Assembly (NCBI GenBank): GCA_049975425.1 | Contig: JBNGDI010000004.1 | Span: 1-64,000 of the forward strand | Direction: 5' to 3' | Origin: HyVt-105 sp049975425 | GTDB taxonomy: Bacteria > Bacteroidota > Bacteroidia > Bacteroidales > VadinHA17 | Length of the DNA: 64,000 nucleotides | Part shown: positions 34,914-44,060 of the stretch, in pieces | Layout: each line of letters opens with the position of its first letter | Numbering within the stretch: the first letter of the stretch is position 1 | Position numbers and translations under genes: made by a program | Notes under the pieces: generated by a model | Database searches by the model: none | What the model was told of the DNA's origin: nothing | Seen by the model: only the letters and a program-made list of their open reading frames with translations

Positions 34914-35630
34914 ATGAAAAGCCCTGCCTCCCGGATAGAAAGCATCGGTTATATTCTCAAGGTAGAGAACCTTTCTCCGGTTCAGTACTACGTAATGGAA
35001 AACACGCTGGTAATGGAAAGCCTGGAGCCTTTCCCCGGTTATCACGGGAAACATGTTCCCACCTCACTCAAGCCAAGAAATATCTACCTGATGGTAAAAT
35101 ACGGGTATGATTTTGAAGAAATTGCCAGATTATCCAGGGAGATACATAAAAGCTTCCCCTACCGTTTCAGCGGCACACCGGCGGAAATTGAAATAGGGAA
35201 CAAACGCTGCCATGCCATCCGCATAAAATTCCTGGAAAGCTTTGAAATGGTCACAGAATTGCAGGGCCTTTACAAAGATGCAGGGATCCGTTTCAGAAAA
35301 TTCAAAAGGCTGGAAGGTTCAGCCAGAATTAAAGTCCACCGTTATTTTCTGGTTGAAGAAACAACTCCCGGCATTTTCAGGGATCTCCAGGAGGCGGAAC
35401 AATTCTACCTCGAAATTCCTGTCCTTCTCCGCTGGAAATCATTTGAGGCCATCACCCGCGACGTAAAGAACAATGTGGATAACAGCAATTTTGATGCGGC
35501 ACTGGGTATGATGTACAGGTACGAATGCCCGGTTGAGCTTATCCGCATCTGGACCCGTGATCAGACGCCGGAACGAGCCATTCAACTGAGAGAAAAATAC
35601 CTGGAATTTATCCACCGTGCAGAAATCTGA
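34914..35630 (+). CDS. Unrecognised protein, likely cytosolic
   Basis: 238 residues from the ATG at 34914 (GTG at 34911 is adjacent). I do not recognise a family. It has no signal peptide or membrane helix, mixed alpha/beta character, many basic and aromatic residues, and a KFKRLEGSARIKVHRYFLVEE segment near residues 130-150. The N-terminal half (about 10-100) shows two similar-looking modules around FPGYHG and FPYRFSG, but this is only suggestive. The gene is probably a single unit, with its own promoter, and ends 19 bp before the convergent U32 gene. Codon style matches its neighbours. Confidence 0.75.
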   Translation: MKSPASRIESIGYILKVENLSPVQYYVMENTLVMESLEPFPGYHGKHVPTSLKPRNIYLMVKYGYDFEEIARLSREIHKSFPYRFSGTPAEIEIGNKRCHAIRIKFLESFEMVTELQGLYKDAGIRFRKFKRLEGSARIKVHRYFLVEETTPGIFRDLQEAEQFYLEIPVLLRWKSFEAITRDVKNNVDNSNFDAALGMMYRYECPVELIRIWTRDQTPERAIQLREKYLEFIHRAEI

Positions 35631-35649
35631 TTACCATCCGTATTCTCTG

Positions 35650-36927
35650 TCACTGCTGCCTGGCAAATCGTGCTTCCACCCACCGGTATAACTGGTCGGA
35701 ACGACGCAGCAGTTCATCTACCCGGAAAGTACAGATCATTCCCTTAGAAGCTTCCTCCACCGGCATATCATCCACACGCAGCCCTTCCACGGTGGTTTCG
35801 ACCACACCCGTTGTCGGCCCGATAAAAAGAACCTTTTCGTTGTCCCTCAGAATGCCGCTTTCCAGTCTGACCTCCACCACCCGCAGTTTCGTATAATAAT
35901 TGCTAACTTTCCCCACCCGGATTTTCCGCATGGTAGCCCGGGAACCGTAACGCCCCGACCATTCCCCTAACTTCTGTCCCAGGTAATACCCATCCCAGAA
36001 CCCCCGGTTAAATACCATGGCCAGGCGTTCTTTCCAGAGCCGTATGTTGTTTTCCGAATAATCTCCCCGGCAATAAGCATCAAGGGCTTCATCATAGCAT
36101 GCCGTTACAGTTTTAACATATTCAGGGCCCCGCGCCCGTCCCTCGATTTTCAGCACGCGAACCCCCGCATCCAGAATCTTGTTCAGAAAATGTATGGTCA
36201 TCAGGTCTTTGGGAGACAAAATGTATTCATGATCAACATCCAGTTCATACCCTGTCTCTCTATTGATTACCGTATAGGGTTTCCGGCATGTTTGCAGGCA
36301 TTCTCCCCGGTTGGCTGATGAATTCATCTCATGGAGGCTGAGATAACATTTCCCTGAAACGGCCATACACAAAGCCCCGTGAACAAATAGTTCCAGCCTG
36401 ACCGGTTTCCCGGAAGGGCCCCGGATATTTTGTTCTTCCATCAGCCGGTGCAGATTCTTAACCTGTTCCAGACTCAGTTCACGGGCCAGAACCATCACAT
36501 CGGCCAGGCGGCAATAAAACCTGACCGCTTCGATATTGCTGATGTTTACCTGGGTGGAAAGGTGAACTTCCAGGCCGGCCGAGCGGGCATAGTTTATCAC
36601 AGCCATATCGGCAGCAATGATGGCATCTATACCGGCATCCCTGGCCCTGTCTATGATCCGGTACACTTCATCAAGCTCATGATCATACACAATCACATTC
36701 AATGTAAGATAGGCCCGCACCCCATGTTCATGGCACGAACCAACCACAGCAGGTAATTCATCCAGCCGAAACTGCTGAGACGACCTGGCCCGCATATTCA
36801 GCTTTTCCACGCCAAAATATACGGCATCTGCCCCTGCCTGTATGGCGGCTCTCAGCGATTCGTGCGAACCGGCCGGGGCAAGCAGTTCAAAATCCTTTCT
36901 GTTCATGGTGCGGGTGGATTCCCTCAT
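35650..36927 (-). CDS. Peptidase U32 family protein (tRNA/rRNA hydroxylation type)
   Basis: 425 residues from the ATG at 36927; the frame runs further upstream inside the kinase gene but ELLAPAGSHESLRAA should be near the N-terminus. The conserved cysteines lie in HGALCMAVSGKCYLS and NRGECLQTCRKPY, the set that holds an iron-sulfur cluster in TrhP/RlhA relatives. U32 proteins were named collagenases, but several act in prephenate-dependent hydroxylation of uridine in tRNA or cytidine in rRNA. C-terminal ~80 residues form a beta-rich domain. The start overlaps the stop of the sensor kinase gene (ATGA), so expression is coupled. Confidence 0.9.
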   Translation of the reverse strand: MRESTRTMNRKDFELLAPAGSHESLRAAIQAGADAVYFGVEKLNMRARSSQQFRLDELPAVVGSCHEHGVRAYLTLNVIVYDHELDEVYRIIDRARDAGIDAIIAADMAVINYARSAGLEVHLSTQVNISNIEAVRFYCRLADVMVLARELSLEQVKNLHRLMEEQNIRGPSGKPVRLELFVHGALCMAVSGKCYLSLHEMNSSANRGECLQTCRKPYTVINRETGYELDVDHEYILSPKDLMTIHFLNKILDAGVRVLKIEGRARGPEYVKTVTACYDEALDAYCRGDYSENNIRLWKERLAMVFNRGFWDGYYLGQKLGEWSGRYGSRATMRKIRVGKVSNYYTKLRVVEVRLESGILRDNEKVLFIGPTTGVVETTVEGLRVDDMPVEEASKGMICTFRVDELLRRSDQLYRWVEARFARQQ

Positions 36928-38090
36928 CTGTTTTTCTCTTTGTTCAGGACGATACGGAAAGTGGTTCCCTTCCCTGGTTCCGACTGAAGCACAAATATTT
37001 TTCCACTGTGATAATTTTCCACAATTCTCCTGGCCAGGGAAAGCCCCAGACCCCATCCTCTCGGTTTTGAGGTATATCCCGGTTTAAAAACCGTTTTATG
37101 CAATTTTTTGGGAATTCCCTTCCCATCATCCCGGATATCGACAAAAACTTTGCCCGGGTTGTCAGATAAAACAATCCGGATGGGGCCGCTTCCTCCCATC
37201 GCATCGATGGCGTTTTTACACAAATTTTCAACAACCCATTCAAAAAGTTCCGTATTAAGGTCTATGAGACAGGTCGCTGAAAGCCGGTTTTCCATGGTGA
37301 TGCTAACATGAGCCGACGAACGGGTACGGATATAAGCCACAGATTGCTGAACCGCCTGATGGATCGGTACAGGGGTAAGAACGGGTCTGGAACCGATTTT
37401 TGAAAACCTGTCGGCAATTTTTTCCAGCCTTTTAACATCTTTTTCCAGTTCTTTCAGGGTGTCTTCGTTGCTCCGGTTCATTTTGATCAGCTCCAGCCAG
37501 GCCATCAGGGAGGAGATAGGGGTTCCCAGCTGATGGGCCGTTTCCCTCGATAATCCCACCCAGACCTGGTTCTGCTCCGCTTTCCTTGAAGCACTGAAAG
37601 CAAAATAGGAAACGAGAATAAACAGGATGATCACGCCCAGCTGGATATAGGGAAAATAAAACAATTTTGTCAGCAATATGGAATCTTTGTAATGAAGGTA
37701 CAGGTTTTCGTTCTCATCCAGTTTAATGACAATGGGATCATGATTTTCCCTCATGATCCGGAGCTGCCGGTCAAGATAGGCAGGGTTTTTCAGCCGTTTC
37801 GGGTCAAGATTCCTTGTAGACAGGGTATCTCCCGTTTCGTTAGTCAGGATAAGGGGCACGGTATTGTTGGTTTCTATCACCCTGAGCAGCAGATCAAATT
37901 CGGTATCATCCACATCCATTTCGATCAGCTTACGGGTAGCCTCAGCCCAGAGTTCCACCTTTTCCCGTTCTTCAGCCGACAATTCTTCCACCAGCTTCTG
38001 CGTATAAAACAGGGATGACAGACCGATAACAACCGCTCCCAAAAGAAGAAAGAGTTTCCAGCGTGTCTTTTTATGATAGATATTTACCAT
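36924..38090 (-). CDS. Sensor histidine kinase
   Basis: 388 residues. Membrane helices at about 12-30 and 148-165 flank a ~115-residue extracytoplasmic sensor. The HisKA-type box reads LSRETAHQLGTPISSL (H186), a variant common in Bacteroidota. HATPase boxes follow: NLCKNAIDA, DDGKGIP and GWGLGLSLARRIV. No response regulator gene is adjacent, so it is an orphan. The gene overlaps the AsmA-like gene by 7 bases (ATGGTAA) and the U32 gene by 4. Confidence 0.93.
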   Translation of the reverse strand: MVNIYHKKTRWKLFLLLGAVVIGLSSLFYTQKLVEELSAEEREKVELWAEATRKLIEMDVDDTEFDLLLRVIETNNTVPLILTNETGDTLSTRNLDPKRLKNPAYLDRQLRIMRENHDPIVIKLDENENLYLHYKDSILLTKLFYFPYIQLGVIILFILVSYFAFSASRKAEQNQVWVGLSRETAHQLGTPISSLMAWLELIKMNRSNEDTLKELEKDVKRLEKIADRFSKIGSRPVLTPVPIHQAVQQSVAYIRTRSSAHVSITMENRLSATCLIDLNTELFEWVVENLCKNAIDAMGGSGPIRIVLSDNPGKVFVDIRDDGKGIPKKLHKTVFKPGYTSKPRGWGLGLSLARRIVENYHSGKIFVLQSEPGKGTTFRIVLNKEKNR

Positions 38091-40771
38091 GACTGGGGTT
38101 CATTGAATTTCCGTCTCGTGTCCAGGGTATCTTCCTCTTCCTCCCAGATGATCCGGAAAGCAGGCTTTGAAGAGGCTTCCGTTCCCTTCAGGGAATCCGC
38201 CCCTGTTTCTGCTGCACCACCGGTTTCTTCCTCCCACCGGATACGGAATGTTTTGCTGACGGTATCCCCCGGGGTCAACGTATCATCCCTGAACCATCCG
38301 AATTCATCCCGCAGGATTTCCCGCACTTCCCTGCCCTGTTCACGTATGCTTTGCCTGATCACATCCCGCACAGCCGCCCTGTCGTAGGAAACTCTGTAAT
38401 CGTCGGGAGTACCCTCAATTACCAGATACAGGCTGGTTCGATTCAATCCGTCTTCCTCCACCCATCCAAACTCTGTTTCCTGTTTTTCCGGGCGGCGGGC
38501 TTTCCGGGCAAGTATTTCCGACAACAGGATTCTTAAGCGGTAATGAAAATATTTATCCAGCCCGTGTTCTCCCATAGCGGAAATATTGAATGCATTGGAA
38601 TGAATATCCATGTGGGGAATAATGACCCTCTGTTCTCTGATATATATTGTGTTTTCCAGCCGGCTGAATTGTACATGTTCCAGTTCTTTCAGATCAATAA
38701 ATCGTGATAATTTTTCCATCGGCTCAAAATGGAATAACTCGCCGTTATCAATGGTTATTTGAGCTTCTGCCATCAAACTTTTCCTGTTGATCTTCCATTC
38801 CGGACTGAAAATCATTTTCATGGATAAGTTGCTACTCAGATTTCCATTCAAATGTTCTGCACTAATAAAATCCTGCCCGAAATTACGAAATGACGCAAAC
38901 AGTTCATGGATGTTGACATTATCCACGGCCACCTGTGTATTGAAAAGCATACTGTCTCCCACACTTTGCATCAACATTCCGCTCCCGTTCAGCTTCCCCT
39001 GCATGCTCAGAAAACTCACCCGGGGGATAATCATGAGCCCTGGCTCATAGATCAGCATTCCCTCCACCTGTGCAGCTGTAAAGGGTTTTATTTGCAGTAT
39101 GCCAGCCGTAAACTCCAGGTCCATGGTCAAACGATCAGGCCAGAACCGTTTCATTCTGTTTTCACTCCTGACGGATGGAACGTTCATCCAGGCTTTCAGA
39201 TCGATCTCCGGGCTGCTGACATGTCCTTCCAGATGCAACATCTCCCGGCCACCCATAATAAATGACAACAGATTTTCCGCCTTCCCGTCAAAAGCAAGCG
39301 GCACCTGGTTCCATTCCGCCTGAAGATTGTCGAGCCATACCGACCCTGTGCCTGAAAACATCATATCTCCCGATAAACGGGCAATCCTGTGCCCTGATTC
39401 CCCGAGAAGTAACTGTATGTCTGACAGAGTTAAATTGCCGCTGAGTTCAGATTTCATCAGATCTTCACGGGTAATTTTTTTCAGATTTTCAGGTTGGAAA
39501 CGAAAGGCCAGGTTCGCCCTGACCCGGCCTGAAATATCCGGTCTTTTCCCGGAAGAAAATACTTCCAGAATTTCTTCCGCGTACCCGTCCACCGTTCCCT
39601 GTCCGGAAATGACAGGACGGATAAAATCCCTGACCTTGAAAGAGCCGCTGATCCGGGAAGTTCCCACGGCGGCTGTAAACGATTGAACAACCAGTTCAGT
39701 CGATTCCAGGCTGTTTTTTACTCCGTTGTGCAGGGTTCCCGTACCCGAAAACCCGGTAATGTGAACGGAAGGATTTTTCAAGGCCAGCTCTGCCTCCTTA
39801 ATCCGGAAATCCAGATCCAGATGAGGAACCGGCTCTTCGCCGGCACGTTGATTCAAATGCCCTTCAATATCAACAACTCCTGTGCTTCTTTTGATCTGCC
39901 ATCTTTCTGCCAGAGCATGAGGAACAATTTCAGAAAGAGACCGTATGCTTAATCCCGTACCTTTTACCGAAAGATCGGTTCGTTTCGCCTCACCGGTCAG
40001 GATCTCTCCCCATACCTGCAAATCCAGACCGCTTATTTTGACCAAAGAGGTTCTAAGAGACCACAGGCTGTCGTTTCTGATCAGTTCCAGATTGCCAATC
40101 ACAGGTATTTCCCTGGTTGTGATGAATTTTTTTACCTGCAACATATGCAGCAATACATCCGCATCTGCCTGCAGTGTCAGATCATTTCCCCTGAATGCCC
40201 CTTTCAGTACAGTTCTCCGGGTATATCCCCCAATCCTGATCTGCGAGGGTTCATGGATATATTCCACCCCGATGTTCCTGAGCCTGACATCCTGCAAATC
40301 GAGGTTAAGTCTTCCTTTCCTGTCTCCGGCCGGGCTTTTCCATAAACTGAAATGCGGTTGGTCATCCGCATCGGTCAGTATCCATAGTTTTCCATCATCG
40401 ATCACCAGCCGCCTGAGAACATATTCTTTTCTGAGAAACTGAATAAGATGAAACTGCAACTGAAGCTTCTCCGCCTGCAAAACGGTATCAACTGCCTGTT
40501 CCTTCCCATTTATATCGGAAAAAACCGTTACCCGGTCGAGGATGAGGGAAGCACGAGGGAAGCTTCTGAAAACAGAAAAGGTCAGTTCCCCAACCTCCAC
40601 CTTCCCGCTCAGCTGTTTATTGAGTTCTTCCACCAGAAAGGTTTCGATGGCATCCCGTTTCAGGCTTACCAGCAAACCGACGGCAAGAAAAAATACCAGG
40701 ATAACCGCCAGCAAAATCAGAAATAACTTCCGGAATTTTTTCAATAATAACTTCACCTGCATGAATTTCAT
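38084..40771 (-). CDS. AsmA-like / DUF748-type envelope protein
   Basis: 895 residues. One N-terminal membrane helix (about 17-35), then a long beta-strand-rich body with repeats of the type VEGMLIYEPGL and IDGYAEEI typical of AsmA/TamB-like bridge proteins, and a C-terminal low-complexity acidic tail (about 830-895). AsmA-like proteins are thought to span the periplasm and move phospholipids between the membranes, so a similar role is likely here. It is the first gene of an overlapping trio with the sensor kinase and the U32 protein. Confidence 0.8.
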   Translation of the reverse strand: MKFMQVKLLLKKFRKLFLILLAVILVFFLAVGLLVSLKRDAIETFLVEELNKQLSGKVEVGELTFSVFRSFPRASLILDRVTVFSDINGKEQAVDTVLQAEKLQLQFHLIQFLRKEYVLRRLVIDDGKLWILTDADDQPHFSLWKSPAGDRKGRLNLDLQDVRLRNIGVEYIHEPSQIRIGGYTRRTVLKGAFRGNDLTLQADADVLLHMLQVKKFITTREIPVIGNLELIRNDSLWSLRTSLVKISGLDLQVWGEILTGEAKRTDLSVKGTGLSIRSLSEIVPHALAERWQIKRSTGVVDIEGHLNQRAGEEPVPHLDLDFRIKEAELALKNPSVHITGFSGTGTLHNGVKNSLESTELVVQSFTAAVGTSRISGSFKVRDFIRPVISGQGTVDGYAEEILEVFSSGKRPDISGRVRANLAFRFQPENLKKITREDLMKSELSGNLTLSDIQLLLGESGHRIARLSGDMMFSGTGSVWLDNLQAEWNQVPLAFDGKAENLLSFIMGGREMLHLEGHVSSPEIDLKAWMNVPSVRSENRMKRFWPDRLTMDLEFTAGILQIKPFTAAQVEGMLIYEPGLMIIPRVSFLSMQGKLNGSGMLMQSVGDSMLFNTQVAVDNVNIHELFASFRNFGQDFISAEHLNGNLSSNLSMKMIFSPEWKINRKSLMAEAQITIDNGELFHFEPMEKLSRFIDLKELEHVQFSRLENTIYIREQRVIIPHMDIHSNAFNISAMGEHGLDKYFHYRLRILLSEILARKARRPEKQETEFGWVEEDGLNRTSLYLVIEGTPDDYRVSYDRAAVRDVIRQSIREQGREVREILRDEFGWFRDDTLTPGDTVSKTFRIRWEEETGGAAETGADSLKGTEASSKPAFRIIWEEEEDTLDTRRKFNEPQSW

Positions 40772-40874
40772 GCAATATTACAACAAATTCACTTCCTGTA
40801 CATGCGCATTCGGTGAAAGGAAATCAGGGTCGGGCAGAAAATAATACAAATGGCAGAACCTTTTGTCGTGTTAA

Positions 40875-41582
40875 TCAGCCAAATAAGAACCGAATGTCTT
40901 CGCCGGGCTTTACCTCCCAGGGAGCAATCCCCTTCTTAAATATTCTGGCTGGCCTGGAACCTAAGAGCTGGGGATTCTGGTCTTCCACCCACAACATGGT
41001 TCCTTCCCTGAGGCCCACCACATACATGTCGGGATTTACCTCTATAAATTCTTCAATCCGTGCCTCCCTTGTTTCTCCGGCATGACCATCGGGATTGGCA
41101 TCCAGGTAATGGGGATTGATCTGGAAAGGAATCAAAGCCATGGCCTGAAAACTGGTCGGCTGAAGAATGGGCATATCGTTGGTAGTCTTAATAGTAGGAC
41201 AGGCTACATTGGAACCGGCACTCCAGCCGATATAGGGAATTCCTTCCAGTATCCTGCTGCGGATGGGATCAAGCAGGCCCTGCTCCTGCATCATTTTAAT
41301 CAGCTGCCATGTGTTGCCTCCTCCGATAACAACAGCATCGGCCGATTTAACTGCCTGCACGGGATCACGGTAACGATGGATGGATTCAATATCGTGACCG
41401 ATTTCTCTGAATCTTTCCCTGACTTTTTCCTCATAGGCGTCAAATGAAAAGGTCACCGCCGCATAGGGAATAAACAATGCTTTCACGGGCTTGTCGCCCA
41501 AAAATTCCCGTATTTTATTTTTCGGATGGTGGAGGTAAGGCTCTCCTGCATTGGTCGAATTACTGATCAGTAATAGTTTCAT
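40875..41582 (-). CDS. pepE: Peptidase E (alpha-aspartyl dipeptidase)
   Basis: 235 residues, family S51. Nucleophile S121 in GWSAGSN, D136 in TTNDMP and H158 in INPHYLD match the serine/aspartate/histidine triad of Salmonella PepE (S120, D135, H157). It cleaves dipeptides with N-terminal aspartate in the cytosol. It is a single gene by spacing: 103 bp to the AsmA-like gene and 78 bp to the TPR gene. Confidence 0.93.
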   Translation of the reverse strand: MKLLLISNSTNAGEPYLHHPKNKIREFLGDKPVKALFIPYAAVTFSFDAYEEKVRERFREIGHDIESIHRYRDPVQAVKSADAVVIGGGNTWQLIKMMQEQGLLDPIRSRILEGIPYIGWSAGSNVACPTIKTTNDMPILQPTSFQAMALIPFQINPHYLDANPDGHAGETREARIEEFIEVNPDMYVVGLREGTMLWVEDQNPQLLGSRPARIFKKGIAPWEVKPGEDIRFLFG

Positions 41583-41660
41583 ATAGTTTATCTTAAGTAA
41601 TGATTGAAATAATTCCTGTGGGATTGAAATACAAAAAGGCTGTATCGGGTACCATGATTT

Positions 41661-43985
41661 TCAGATCTTTATACCGATTACCAGCATATCATCCACCTGT
41701 TCTTCCCCGCCCTTCCACTCGTTCATGGTTCTGTCAAGCAGAACAGATTGTTCCTGCATAGTCAGGTGGGTATTGGCCAGAAACAGCTCCCTCAGTTTAC
41801 GATACCGGAACTTTTTACCTTCGGGACCTCCAAACTGGTCAGCATAGCCGTCAGAGAAAAGGTAGATAAGATCACCCGAACGGATGTTGATAACATGGTT
41901 TGTATATTTTTTCTGGGGTTGATTTAAATAATTACCTATGGGGAATTTATCTGCTTTTATCTCAATCATTTCTTTATCACGTATCAACCATAGGGGGTTA
42001 TAGGCTCCGGCATAATCCATTTTCATTTCGGCCGTATTGATCCGGCACAGGGCTATGTCCATACTGTCTTTGATGGATTCTTTCGGATTGCTTTTCGACA
42101 TTCTTTCGGAAAATCCAATATTCAGGCCGTCAAGCATATCAGCGGCCGTTGCATGTTCATTTTCCTTCAGGGTATCATTCAGAATATTGAAACCCAGCAA
42201 AGAGATAAAGGCTCCGGGCACCCCATGACCGGTAGCATCCACTGCGGCAATGTATGTATACCGGTTCTGTTTTTCAATCCAGTAAAAATCGCCGCTGACA
42301 ATATCCTTGGGTTTAAAGTAGATAAATATTTCGGAGAAGTACTGCTGCGCGTAATCCACATGGGGAAGAACTGCATTCTGAATATGCTGTGCATAACGTA
42401 TACTATCGGTAATTTCCCGGTTTTTTTGTTCTATCAGCGATTTCTGTTCACTCAGGATCAGATTGGCATGTTGTTTATTGCGATAACTGCCATATATGGC
42501 TGCTGCCAGAGCCAGCAGCAGAAAAATTCCACCGATCAAACCGTACTGTATCAGTTTCCTTTGTCTCAGCTCAACCTCCTGCCGGGCCAGCTGGGCATTT
42601 TTCAACTCCAGTTCCCTTTCTTTCTTTTCCGACTGATACCGGGCTTCCAGTTCATTGATGTTCTTTTTTACGGCTTCATCGGTAAGAGAATCCCGTAATT
42701 CTGTGGCCTGAATATAATAATGCAGCGCATTCTTATAATTCTCCCGTTTTCTGTGAAGTTCTGAAAGGCCATAATATCCTTCCTGCTTGATTACCCGCAG
42801 GTTATGTTCCGAAGCCAGAGCCAGGGCCCTATTAAAATAGTTGCCGGCCTGCCGGTACTGGCCTCTGGTAAGATAGCTCATTCCCATCCTGATAAAAAGA
42901 TCCGCAATGCCTTTCTGGCTGCCCAGCTCTTTATAAATTTCCATGGCCTCTTTATAATACTCTATGGATCCCGATGTCTCACCCATTTTATGCATCACAT
43001 CGCCCAGGTTTTTCAGTGAACTGGCTTTCCCCTGTTTTGATCCCAGTTCTTCTGCAATATCCAGCGAACGGGAAAAATACAGGGATGCCGAATCATACAT
43101 TTCCCGGACCAGAAAAACCCTTCCGATATTATCCAGGCAATATGCCATTCCCTGCTTTTCCCCCATCTTCTGATAAAGAACCAGTGATTGCCGGAAGTTA
43201 TCCAGGGCTTGTTCATGATTATTCAGTTCCATATAGATGCCGCCGATATTGAAAATAGAAGTGGCCATCCCCGACCGGTCACCCAGCTCAGTATAAAGGG
43301 TGTACGACTGCTGATAATACTGCAGGGCGTCTTCATATTCACCCCAGTAATTGAAAATTTCTCCAAGATTATTGAGGGTATTGGCCATTCCGGCCCGATC
43401 GTTGAGTTGTTTTTTCAGCTCATAGGATTGCTCGTAATATATTTTCGCTTCGGCATAATTGGCCTGAAATTTATGTATTTCTCCAATGTTGTTCAAAGAA
43501 CGGCTTACTCCCTGGAGGTCCCCCAGTTCCCTTCTGGTATCCAGGGAAATGCTATAATATTCCAGGGCATTTTCATAATTTCCCTGGCTGCGGTACAGTA
43601 CTCCCAGATTATTGTACACTTTGGCCAGTTCCAGTCTGTTGTTCAGGTCTTTATAAATGGCCATGCTTTCCAGGTAACAATTTTCTGCTCTGCGGTAATC
43701 GCCGGTGAAATAATAGGCCTTACCCAGATTGTTGAGTGCGAGGGCCTCATCGCTTCTTCTCTGATTCTCTTCTGCCAGACGGAATGCCTGTGTGGCATAT
43801 TCAATGGATTTCCCCGGGGATATTCTGAGGTATTCATCGGACAAAGCATTCAACAGCCGGATTTTTTCCGCCCCCTTCGATCTTTCCATTATACGGACCA
43901 AACTATCCACATCTTCCTGAGCAACGGAGTAGAACGGGATACAAAATAAAAAAAACACCCCCCAGTATGCTGTTTTATGCTTCAT
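41661..43985 (-). CDS. TPR / SpoIIE-type serine phosphatase
   Basis: 774 residues from the ATG at 43985, which opens a signal peptide (MKHKTAYWGVFFLFC... AQ). About ten tetratricopeptide repeats (about 55-440) lie outside the membrane, then a coiled coil (~440-490), a single membrane helix (~495-515), a second short coiled coil and a PP2C/SpoIIE phosphatase domain (~550-774). Metal ligands: GDFYW, DATGHGVPGAF and FSDGYADQ, and DDMLVIGIK at the end. It dephosphorylates an unknown serine/threonine partner, such as an anti-anti-sigma factor, in response to periplasmic signals. The -7 element at 44004-44011 lies just upstream. Confidence 0.92.
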   Translation of the reverse strand: MKHKTAYWGVFFLFCIPFYSVAQEDVDSLVRIMERSKGAEKIRLLNALSDEYLRISPGKSIEYATQAFRLAEENQRRSDEALALNNLGKAYYFTGDYRRAENCYLESMAIYKDLNNRLELAKVYNNLGVLYRSQGNYENALEYYSISLDTRRELGDLQGVSRSLNNIGEIHKFQANYAEAKIYYEQSYELKKQLNDRAGMANTLNNLGEIFNYWGEYEDALQYYQQSYTLYTELGDRSGMATSIFNIGGIYMELNNHEQALDNFRQSLVLYQKMGEKQGMAYCLDNIGRVFLVREMYDSASLYFSRSLDIAEELGSKQGKASSLKNLGDVMHKMGETSGSIEYYKEAMEIYKELGSQKGIADLFIRMGMSYLTRGQYRQAGNYFNRALALASEHNLRVIKQEGYYGLSELHRKRENYKNALHYYIQATELRDSLTDEAVKKNINELEARYQSEKKERELELKNAQLARQEVELRQRKLIQYGLIGGIFLLLALAAAIYGSYRNKQHANLILSEQKSLIEQKNREITDSIRYAQHIQNAVLPHVDYAQQYFSEIFIYFKPKDIVSGDFYWIEKQNRYTYIAAVDATGHGVPGAFISLLGFNILNDTLKENEHATAADMLDGLNIGFSERMSKSNPKESIKDSMDIALCRINTAEMKMDYAGAYNPLWLIRDKEMIEIKADKFPIGNYLNQPQKKYTNHVINIRSGDLIYLFSDGYADQFGGPEGKKFRYRKLRELFLANTHLTMQEQSVLLDRTMNEWKGGEEQVDDMLVIGIKI

Positions 43986-44003
43986 TATCGATTCCCGGAT
44001 GCT

Positions 44004-44011
44004 CAAAATTA
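44004..44011 (-). promoter_or_regulatory. -7 promoter element before the TPR/SpoIIE gene
   Basis: Minus-strand TAATTTTG, an exact TAnnTTTG match, 18 nt before the ATG at 43985. It abuts the terminator hairpin of the upstream gene; no -33 match is evident. Confidence 0.4.
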
Positions 44012-44042
44012 TAAAAAATCCGGGAAGGTGTGCCCGGATTTT
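44011..44042 (-). terminator. Intrinsic terminator of the 44061-45170 gene
   Basis: On the minus strand the stem AATCCGGG / CCCGGATT (arms 44033-44040 and 44017-44024, extendable by A-T pairs) has an 8-nt loop and is followed by a run of T. It ends the lipoprotein gene whose stop is at 44061. A GC-rich core and T run make this the best terminator in the window. Confidence 0.75.
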
Positions 44043-44060
44043 CTCTGATCAGAGTTTTGG

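Noticed and set aside
43188..43949. 253-codon plus-strand frame opposite the TPR repeats
   Set aside because: Repetitive because the TPR coding strand is repetitive; no real protein features.
41661..43985. TPR repeats considered as a DNA tandem repeat or CRISPR-like array
   Set aside because: The roughly 120-base periodicity is protein-level TPR degeneracy; no conserved DNA repeat or spacers.
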